From Caenorhabditis elegans (lineage: Eukaryota; Nematoda; Chromadorea; Rhabditida; Rhabditidae), in the NCBI RefSeq assembly GCF_000002985.6, contig NC_003283.11, forward strand, positions 3,162,001-3,226,000: a stretch of DNA of 64,000 bases, given 5' to 3'. Both the position numbers and the translations under genes were made by a program. Position 1 is the stretch's first letter, and each line of letters opens with the position of its first letter. The notes beneath the pieces are model-generated. The model was not told the DNA's origin, did not search any database, and worked only from the letters and a program-made list of their open reading frames with translations. Positions 57,201 to 64,000 of the stretch are shown one piece after another.

Positions 57201-60200
57201 AACGACGAGCAAGCCTCGGATGAGCTTCAACTTCGGCTGATCGCCGCAATTTGTGTGCTCTGTAGGTGGTTTTGTGCGAAAAATTTGAAAAAATTTTCAC
57301 CCTGAAAATTTTTTTTCAAGTTTTGAAAAAAAAAATTCCGAAAATCTATAAATAAATATGCCAAATGATCGATTTTTTGGCGAATTTGAGAACTTCGGCA
57401 ATTTTTTTATTCGTAAAAAAGCAAAGGTCGATTTTTGCCAAAAAAAAAGACAAAGATTTGATATTGCCAACAAAATAAAAAAGAAACACAAAAAAATCGT
57501 TTTTGGGAAAAAATACCAAAAAAAAAACAAAAAAATTCAATTTTTGCCCCAGCAAACGAGAAAAATAGATTTTTGCAAAAAAAGGACAACAAATTAGATT
57601 TTTGCCAGAAAGGGGCAAATAATTCGAATTTTGCAAAGAAAAAACCAAAAAAAATTGTTTTGCTAAAAATAAAATACCATTTTTCCAAAAACAACCAAAA
57701 AACCGTTTTTGCCAGAAAATTACAAAAAAAATCAATTTTTAGCGAAAATAAAACCGAAAAAATGAAAATTTTGTCAAAAAATTCAATTGCTGCCCAAAAA
57801 TTTCGATTTTCACCGAAAACAAAAGATTTTTGAAAAAAAGGACAAAACATTCGATTTTTGCTTAAAAAAACAAAAAAATCGAGTTTTCCTTCAAAAAAAT
57901 CACACTTTGCCAAAAAAAAAACCTTTAAAACTTTCATTTTTCTTGAAAAAATACAAAAAAATCTGAAAAAAATCGTTTTACGGCACAAAAAGTAGAAAAA
58001 GAACACATTTTTGCCAAAAAAAAAAACAGGAAAAAAATTGATTTTTGCCAGAAAATAGCAAATTTTTTTTGTTTTTTCGATCTTTAAAAATAGATTTTTG
58101 CCAAAAAAAAACACAAAATCCTAATTTCATCAGAAAATAAAAAAACAACATTAGGTGAAAAAACCACCAAAAATCGTGTTTTCCCTGTTGAAAACTTTTT
58201 TTTGCAAAAAAAAATTCAAAAAAATCTATTTTTGCCGAAAAAAACCAAAAAAAAAATGTTCCATGCAAAAATGATTGTTTTTTCTTTCTTTTTGACAAGA
58301 ATTTATTTTTAATTTTTGAAAAAAAAATTTTGTCTGGGTTTTTGGCCAAAATCGATTTTTTTTTTGATGACACCCTCTGTTAATTTTTTTTCAAAAAAAG
58401 ACAAAAACTTAGATTTTTGCCAAAAAAAAGAAAGAAAATTCAATTTTTGCAAAAAAAAAAAAGAAAAAAAATCGGGATTTTTGCCAAAAAACAATAAAAA
58501 TCAATTTCTGCCGAAAAACCTCATTTTTGCAAAAAAAAAAGCCGAATAATTGTCTTTTTTTCATGTTTTTTTCTTTCAAAAACTCAATTGTTTTCGAAAA
58601 TATTTTCGAAGACACCTTTTTGGTTTAGACTTTAAAAAACTCAAAAAATCGACTTTTCAGCTCAATTTTTTGTAAATTTTCATAAGAATCCCCCTAACCC
58701 CTCTCTCCAGTTTCAGTTTGTGTGATCGGTCTCGCCTTGGTCAGCTTTTTCTTCTACATGCACTCATTCTCCAAGTGGAAACATCCATCGTCACAGCAGG
58801 CAGGAGGAAGCACAATTCTTCCAACAACAACATCAATTCCAATGTCTACAACGTCTTCGGGAACTGGATCTCCTGTTTATAAAGTAATTTTTGCCGAAAA
58901 ATTCGACAAAAAAACCGTTCAATTTTCCAAAAAATCCGTCTCAAGCGAGTGAAAATCGCTTGGCGCCAACTATTTGTCAGCGGAAACTGAGAAAATAGAA
59001 TAAAGAAAGTGTGAGAGGATGAGGGTAATCGAAATTAATGTGTTACCCACCCGGAATATCAGAAAATGGCAACATTTTGGAATTTTTGACCATAAAATAG
59101 GGATTTTTCGGTATTTTTCAGCGAAAAATCTGAAAAAATTGTTTTAAAGAAAGTATAGATTGGTTCAAAAAATTGAAAATTTGCTTCATTTTTTTTTTTG
59201 TTTTTAGAAAATTTCCAATAAAATGAAAAAAACAAAAACTATAGATTGGTTCAAGAAAAATTGAAAAAAGAATTGAAAAATTGAGATTGTTATCTATAAA
59301 AAAGGAGATTTTCGTTTTATCTTTATTTTTTAGAAAAAATTGAAATTCAGTGTTTTCCAGAGAGAATCGAAAAATCAACAAAAAAAAACAAAACACTAGA
59401 TTATTACAAGAAAAAAAAATAGAAAAATGATAGAAAATTATTCAAAAATTCAAAATTTTCGGAGAAAATTAGAGAAGAAAATGAAAAATTTTCAGTTTTC
59501 AGTGTTTTCCAGAAAAAATTGAAAAATCTGATTTTTCGATTTTTTTTCATAGATAATTGAACAATCCAAAAAAATTCAAAAAACTATGGATTATTTCAAA
59601 AAAATTTGAATTTTTATTTATAAAAAAAAGGAGATTTTTAATGTTTTTTGTTGAAAAAATATGAAAATGTGTGTTTTCCAGAAAATATAAAAAAAATCTC
59701 TTTTTTCGATTTTTTCAAAAAAAATCCGAAAAATCTAAAAAATTAGACTGGTTCATAAAAATTGATTTTTTTTTTGGAGAAAAATTTTTTATTAAAAAAA
59801 AACTGATTTTCCAATTTTTTTTGCATAGACGTTGAAAAAATCGATTTTTTTATTTTATTTTTAAAAAAATTTATGAAACTAACAAATAATTAAACAAAAA
59901 AGTTTATTTTAAAGAGAAATTAATACATTTTCTACAGAAATAGAGAAACAATTTTCAGTTTTGTTTAGAAAAAAAATCGCAATGAGTGTCTTCACGGAAA
60001 AGTTAGCAAAATTTGAGATTTTCTGTAGATTTTTTTTTCGGATAAAAAAAAAACGAAAAATGCTGATATAATTCATAAATGCTCAAATTTTACCTTTTTC
60101 CCCCCAAAAATCACACCCGAAATTATAAAAATAGTGCAATTTTGGTCAAAAAAAAAATTTTTGCCGAAAAATAATTTTTTTTTTCCTGTTTTTGGCGAAA

Positions 60201-60449
60201 AAAATTTAATAATTTTTCAAAAAAAAAAATTTTTTTTTGAATAATATTAAACCAAATTTCCCCAATTTCCAGGTGTGCATAATCGATTCGGAGCACCGCG
60301 GAAACGCGCCAGGAAGCTCATCAGATTCCGAACCCGATCACCACTGTCCGCCGCCGCACCGACATTCTCCACCGCCTGCCTACTCGAGTCTCGTCCTGTA
60401 CAAAAAAGTTCCGATGGCAGCAGATGACGAGTCGTCGTTTCGAGTCTAA
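48229..60449 (+). CDS. apx-1: APX-1, DSL-family Notch ligand
   Basis: Eight exons: 48229-48505, 50092-50215, 50269-50390, 53252-53446, 54638-54808, 56953-57261, 58711-58883 and 60273-60449. They join in phase to 515 residues, the length I recall for APX-1. It is a transmembrane ligand that signals to GLP-1, classically from the P2 blastomere to ABp in the four-cell embryo. Layout: signal peptide about 1-22; N-terminal module to about 130; DSL 132-172 with cysteines at 132, 141, 145, 155, 163 and 172; EGF repeats at about 177-204, 207-237, 244-279 and 288-321; a partial Cys motif at 329-349. The transmembrane helix is about 392-414. The cytoplasmic tail is rich in Thr, Ser and His-Pro and carries a PPAY motif at 491-494. 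About 86 per cent of the locus is intronic, mostly repeats and A/T-cluster DNA. The splice sites at 48506 (GTAGGT) and 50391 (GTGGGT) are non-ideal but keep the phase. Confidence 0.97.
49030..49710. repeat. 'CCATTTTTGCCAAAAAA' reiterated low-complexity block in apx-1 intron 1
   Basis: About 20 loose copies of 'wwcmattTTTGCCaaaaaaaa', spaced roughly 30-40 nt apart, separated by poly-A. The same phrase fills 57410-58560 in intron 6. Open frames on both strands here are Lys-rich or Phe-rich artefacts. Confidence 0.75.
49741..50081. mobile_element. P2 palindromic element ending at the apx-1 exon 2 acceptor
   Basis: Arms 'gcacaacatatttgacgcgc' and 'gcgtcaaatatgttg' around 'tcgatttacgggc'. The 3' flank 'aaacattctagaaccgtttt' to 'atctggaaattct' matches 46669-46722 and stops about 11 nt before exon 2. 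Confidence 0.8.
50398..50720. mobile_element. Two rearranged P2 copies in apx-1 intron 3
   Basis: 'aattctgcgtattg' followed by 'gacgcgc' and 'aaaactacagtaa' occurs twice (about 50402 and 50540). Each is followed by a 'gtcgatttacgggc' hairpin with its complement. The intron begins inside this block, 8 nt after exon 3. Confidence 0.75.
50747..50790 (+). repeat. Poly-C tract (17 C) followed by (CCG)n
   Basis: 50747-50763 is a run of 17 C. 50769-50790 is about seven CCG triplets. It is a third G-quadruplex-capable tract on the minus strand. Confidence 0.85.
51098..51815. repeat. P3 minisatellite array in apx-1 intron 3
   Basis: Starts 'aggggcgggcggctaaatgcc'. About 20 variants of 'ccgatttgccggaaattttc' run in one direction, ending near 'ggaaaaatcgtttgtggccc'. 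Confidence 0.85.
51826..52294. other. Unique stretch between two P3 arrays in apx-1 intron 3
   Basis: It contains an (ACC)n run at 51997-52015 and a partly complementary (GTG)n run at 52050-52066, so the two can pair as a stem. A (CA)n run is at 52108-52122. No exon. Confidence 0.5.
52295..52775. repeat. Second P3-like array, distinct unit, in apx-1 intron 3
   Basis: The unit is 'aatttcaaaaaccggcaaatg' followed by 'ccgaaattgccg', unlike the 'ccggaaattttcaattccgg' unit of 51098-51815. It resembles the 20970-21200 block. Confidence 0.8.
53447..54637. other. apx-1 intron 4: A/T-cluster DNA
   Basis: Almost entirely alternating A-runs and T-runs of 4-9 bases recurring about every 10 bases. Repeated phrases such as 'ttggagcatttggagcaaaa' occur at about 53603, 53918, 54287 and 54455. 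No exon. Confidence 0.6.
54848..55628. mobile_element. 781-bp near-perfect palindrome in apx-1 intron 5
   Basis: The left arm, starting 'cactgcaactttttcctcac' and going through 'aggccatggccgagg' and 'ttatcagtcggcaagtagcg', is mirrored by the right arm, which ends 'gaggaaaaagttgcagtg'. The centre is near 55237 between 'cgagaccgctgaaaa' and 'tttcagcggtctcg'. A fold-back element with no protein. Confidence 0.85.
55640..56520. other. apx-1 intron 5 (distal): A/T-cluster DNA
   Basis: Runs of A and T of 4-10 bases in near-regular alternation; no exon or recognised repeat. Confidence 0.55.
56552..56669. mobile_element. P1 palindromic MITE, internally deleted, apx-1 intron 5
   Basis: CGCGGTGTCAGAGTGTCCCA to 'gggacagcccctggcaccgcg'. 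The left CACGTG end has become CGCGG, matched by CCGCG on the right. The centre is shortened. Confidence 0.75.
57410..58560. repeat. 'ATTTTTGCCAAAAAA' reiterated block in apx-1 intron 6
   Basis: About 25 loose copies of 'watTTTTGCCaraaa' at intervals of 30-50 nt, like 49030-49710 in intron 1 of the same gene. Confidence 0.75.
58884..60272. other. apx-1 intron 7: A/T-cluster DNA
   Basis: 1.39 kb of alternating A- and T-runs, visually about 10-base periodic, with phrases like 'tagattggttcaaaaaattg' recurring at about 59156, 59242 and 59745. The exon 7 frame reads on for a few codons into it. No other gene. Confidence 0.6.
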
Positions 60450-61363
60450 ACAACAGCTCGACGACGAGATTTACAATAATTTAATAATGATTTTTTTCGC
60501 CACCAAATGCAGATCTTTTTCAAAAAAATTTTCCCTGTCCCTGTCCCCCGCCACATCATTTTCAGCCCGGTTGTTGCTCTTTTCCCATCATTTTCGCTCA
60601 ATGTTTTATCAGATTGTTTATTTTTATTATTGCTCCCTGTTAACCTCGATTTTCTCACTAAAAAGGCGTCGGGGGGCTCTTTTTTCCCGGAATTTTTAAG
60701 GAAGAGTAGAGAACAATAGCCAAAACCGGCCTAATTTCGTGCTAAATTTCGAAAATTTGGTGTGAGGGCCAAATTTTCGGAAAAAGCACAAAATTTGGCT
60801 CTTTTTCCAAAAATTTTTCCCAGTTTTTACTCCCTTTTAAAAGCCCAAATTGGCAAAATTGAGCCCCCAAATCTACCCAGAAATCCCAATTTTCGCTCTA
60901 AAACATCTCCCCCAGTTTTCAGTCTACGAGGTATCTTCTGTTTTACACGACTGTTTTTTACGTCTCATTTTGCCATCAATTTCACCACTCCACACTCAAA
61001 AATGTAAATATTTCGTCCTTATTTTTGCACCATTTCTCTCCCTTTTAAAATCGCATTTTTTTTCTTGTATCATTTTCTGCAGTAGTTTTTTTTGTTGGGT
61101 GTGTGTGCTCATTCATTGATTGATTTTTCGATTTTTGTGTTGTTATTTTTTCATCTCTACTCTAACATGATTGTGATAGAAAACACGGAAATCCCAGATG
61201 AAGAACATAATTAAATTTAAATCGTTTTTTTTTCCAAAAAAAAAAACAAAAAGCTAGAGCTGCAGCGATGAAGTTTCACGCGAAAAAATGCTCCGAGCAA
61301 ACGCGCTCTATTCTTGAGAGACCGAGACACCAAATGGAGCCCTTTTTCTGTGTCTTCATAATA
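60450..61363. other. apx-1 3' UTR and downstream DNA
   Basis: No AATAAA in the first 400 nt after the stop. The first plausible end is not obvious. C/T-rich patches at 60530-60610 and 60890-61080. No exon. Confidence 0.4.
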
Positions 61364-61560
61364 CACGTGGTGTCAGTGTGTCTCATTTCGTCTTGATCTA
61401 CGTAGATCTACAAAAAATGCGGGAGAAGAGACGCAGACTTCTCAACTGATTTGGCATGGGCGCAACGCAGAACGTGCTGACGTCACCTTGTTTTGGGCAA
61501 AAAATTCCCGCATTTTTTGTAGATCAAACCGTAATGGGACAGCCTGCCTGGCACCACGTG
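61364..61560. mobile_element. Complete P1 palindromic MITE with CACGTG at both ends
   Basis: CACGTGGTGTCAGTGTGTCTCAT at the left and 'gacagcctgcctggcaccacgtg'-type right end at 61560. This is the most intact P1 copy in the window. Confidence 0.85.
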
Positions 61561-61613
61561 ATAATAGCCTTCGCTGTACATTTAAAAAAAGTAGTTTCAA
61601 CAATTGTTTCTAT

Positions 61614-62034
61614 TCAAAAATTGCATTCTTTAGTTTCAGACAAAAATGCATCACTATACAAATGATAAGTGTACGGAGCCATGTGATTGCTGGTATAGTA
61701 ATTGGCATCTGTGTGCAAGCATTTTTGAGCATTCTGCGGAATTTCGCATTTTTCAAAGTTCGGACACAGTTGTTCTTCGGAACGTTGATCTGCGAGACAT
61801 TTTGAAATCGCTGTGAAAAGGTGATCACTGCCGGGAAGTGAGCCATCGAGTTGTGCAACTGTTGTCATGTTTCGGATTCTCCAAAAATCCTCTTCCAGTG
61901 CTTGAATATCGCCAGGTTGGATTTTCTCTTGTGATGGGCTGAAATCAAAATTCCAAAATTGTCGCAGCTCGCCGAGTTCCTGCTTTGAAATTGGTCGTTC
62001 CACGTGGATAATTGACGGGGTTGTTATGAAACGT
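61614..62034 (-). CDS. Orphan hypothetical terminal exon, family not recognised
   Basis: On the minus strand, after a CTTCAG acceptor at 62035-62037, a frame runs 139 codons to TGA at 61614. The composition is clearly protein-like: ISKQELGELRQFWNFDFSPS, then IQALEEDFWRIRNM, a GSDHLFTAISKC helix-like part, and a Cys-containing end with LCPNFEKC, AQKC and a final KECNF. No ATG precedes it in frame within the exon, so it should be the last exon of a gene whose upstream exon(s) lie beyond 62040. That side is now occupied by a palindromic repeat (62085-62345), and I cannot find the missing exon. It may be a real 3' exon or a truncated remnant. Function unknown. Confidence 0.42.
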
Positions 62035-62084
62035 CTGAAGTTTTATAATTTTTTTTGCAGTAGGAATTGACAATTTATTTTTGC

Positions 62085-62345
62085 CGCGGTCACGAATTTC
62101 TGGCTTCCCTCATAAATTGAAATGGAAGAGTTTGCCGAACTAAACCGTTTTGGCTCGACCATATCTGGGGTAGATTTACGGCGCGTTGCGTGTCGCGTCG
62201 CGGCTCGATTTCAGTTGTAAAACTAAATGAATTTGTCCGTGTGGAGTACACGACTTTTCCACGCGTTGTCCGGCTGGCGATTGTCAATGGAGCGCAAAAA
62301 ATTCAACGAGGAAGGCCAGAGCCCCGTGCGTTGTAAATTCAAAAT
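62085..62345. mobile_element. Palindromic repeat (gcgtgtcgcgtcgcggctcg family)
   Basis: It contains 'gtgtcgcgtcgcggctcgat', 'gtccgtgtggagtacacgac' and 'cgcgttgtccggctggcgat', phrases of an abundant C. elegans dispersed repeat that I recognise without recalling its name. GC-rich in an A/T-rich setting. The 'gtggagtacac' part is self-complementary. Confidence 0.65.
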
Positions 62346-62773
62346 TTTCTTACAAAGGTTGAATTTTCCGCAAAAATGTTCCTTTTGTTTAATGTTAATG
62401 TTTTTTTTTAACAAAATTCAAATTTGGTGATAAATATTTTGACAGGAAACACGGCCTCTCTCAATTTCATTTATTTCAAAATTCCGCTTTTTCTCTCACA
62501 CTCTCTCACGTGAGATTGAAAATTGAATTAAATTAAATTCAAAATATTGACGAAGAAACAACTTTGGTATAAATATTGATTTGTTAGGACCGATACCAAA
62601 TGGTAATTTTCGGACATATTTGATCTCGTAGACAACGGCTCACTATTTCAGTGATCTTTAAAGTAATAAAAAATTCTTCAAAGTTTGGTACAGAGAAACT
62701 GAAGTATAGCTATAGCTACATTTGTAGAAACTTACATAACTTATAAACCTACCATATTCCTATCGTACCCAAT
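62346..62773. other. Intergenic, nothing recognised
   Basis: A/T-rich; no exon or repeat identified. Confidence 0.35.
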
Positions 62774-62926
62774 TACCGTATTTCCTCTATTAGTCTTGAA
62801 TGCAAGACTAATTTTCAATTGACCCGTAGGGGTGCAAGACTAATAGAGTCCGCATGACTGATTTTCGATTGGTCCGTAGGGGTGCAATACTAATAGGGGT
62901 GCAAGACTAATAGAGGAAATACGGTA
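62774..62926. mobile_element. 153-bp MITE with 25-bp terminal inverted repeats
   Basis: Starts TACCGTATTTCCTCTATTAG and ends CTAATAGAGGAAATACGGTA, exact complements. The middle has two copies of 'cgtaggggtgcaa'. The flank is TA-rich, so a TA target is possible. Confidence 0.85.
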
Positions 62927-64000
62927 TATTTGCCGACTGTAAAGACGGGATCCCGTACGGGAAAAACAAAAAGTGACATATGAAAAAGGTATCAGACGGT
63001 ATTAATCCATACTTTGTTATTTTTTGCTTCTTTGAATTGATTGTGCAAACGGATAATTTCGAATACCTTCGTGGTATCTCTATCAAAGTTTTTCAAAGCA
63101 TTGAATCTTTACATAGCTAAAACTATGTATTTTGTGAGAATAGCCAAGTATTATGCACATAGAAAATGTTTCTTGTGTTATCAAGATTATTTTTGTAGTT
63201 CAAAGTTTCTTGATAGCTTTTCTGGTTACCGAGTTATATGTTTTCAAAAGCGTTCACATCAACTATTATGCTTGCGGTTGTCCAAAAATTACAATCGCAT
63301 TGTCTTAAAACTGAAGTTACTCAATCAGTTTTTGATCAAATCAGGTGATTGACATCTTAATCTCTTCCTTAGAGAATTTTGCAACTTTTGGTGAGGCTGA
63401 ATTTTTGATTATGTCTTGGTGCGTCTCGTAAAATTAGGAAAACCCGCCAAAAATTGTCGTTTTTTAACGATTTTTGGAGTTTTCAGGCCTAATTCTTGTT
63501 TTGAAGATGCCGACGTCAATTTTCATCAAAAAACCTTCATCAAAAACAGAAAACAATCAGAAAAAAATTATCTACAAAATGGTGGCCTTCAATTTTCAAA
63601 TTTCTCTTTTCAAGGATCACTAGAGGTCCCGAAAAAATCCATTTTTCGAGGTAGCCTTTTGTTTTTCCGTCTGCCGGCGTCGTGAACATCACTAACCTAG
63701 ATATTTGCATAAAAGTAGATACACTTAGTCTTAATTGACAATATATTAATAAAAAACTTAAAGATTTATCAGCGAATCGCCGGCTTTAATCAGTTTTGTC
63801 TGGAAAATCACTAATTTTGAACTTTCACATGTGGGCGTATTCATAGGTGATTTACAATTTTGCCCTTTTTTCATATAATTTCTATGTGTTTGATCAGGCA
63901 GTTAGTAAATTTTTATTAGATTTTGTTCACTATCAGCCGTTTCCGGCCTATTTTACCGTTTTCAGTACAAATTCGGCTCAAAAAGCTCACTCTCTCGCCC
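62927..64000. other. Intergenic, nothing recognised
   Basis: 63040-63360 is a frame of about 100 codons, Cys/Tyr/Phe-rich with no splice signals or family match, so not called. 63460-63690 is less A/T-rich and shows 'aaaaccttcatcaaaaacagaaaac'-type phrasing. Nothing supported to the window end. Confidence 0.35.

Noticed and set aside
63041-63352. 103-codon plus-strand frame rich in Cys, Tyr and Phe
   Set aside because: No recognisable family, splice signals or neighbours; composition is that of translated A/T-rich DNA.
1-64000. CRISPR array, operon or bacterial-type system
   Set aside because: The minisatellites lack unique spacers of constant length, and all supported genes are intron-containing nematode genes.

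Overview
The window is nuclear DNA of a Caenorhabditis nematode, almost certainly C. elegans. Introns are short (many 41-60 nt) with TTTCAG-type acceptors. DUF19, DUF1057 and chemoreceptor families are present, along with many nematode-type palindromic MITEs. Two genes translate, once spliced, to proteins I recognise: the DSL-family Notch ligands LAG-2 (402 codons) and APX-1 (515 codons). From memory both belong to chromosome V; this was not checked by a search.

Layout. 1-867 (minus) is the edge of an internally deleted LINE retrotransposon. 2.7-6.8 kb holds three DUF19 secreted Cys-rich genes (minus, plus, minus). 8.1-9.4 kb is a six-exon chemoreceptor of srbc type. 14.4-19.1 kb holds two tandem srab-like receptors; the second carries a one-base phase error at an exon junction. 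19-26 kb is mainly repeats plus one weak hypothetical exon and the lag-2 upstream region. 26.35-27.84 kb is lag-2 (plus). 29.4-38.4 kb is a minus-strand array of four DUF1057 alpha/beta-hydrolase genes, with a small two-EF-hand gene on the plus strand between the last two. 38.4-48.2 kb is repeat-dense and ends in the apx-1 promoter. 48.2-60.4 kb is apx-1 (plus, eight exons), whose large introns hold palindromes, minisatellites and A/T-cluster DNA. 61.6-62.0 kb has an orphan minus-strand exon, and the rest is repeats and unassigned sequence.

How the genes relate. LAG-2 and APX-1 are membrane ligands for the LIN-12 and GLP-1 receptors, so one 34 kb stretch holds two signals of one pathway. The DUF19, srab and DUF1057 sets are local duplications typical of chromosome arms. 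The repeat families recur throughout: a CACGTG-ended palindrome (here P1), an 'attacggg' palindrome (P2), a 'gccgatttgccgg' minisatellite element (P3), and TTAA-flanked AGGTGGAGTA palindromes in two subfamilies (P4, P5). Exon coordinates come from reading splice signals and phase by eye, without transcript evidence. No wholly new system stands out. The best leads are the 2A-like LINE, the periodic A/T introns of apx-1, the frameshifted receptor with its paralogous empty site, and the intron mosaic of the hydrolase array.
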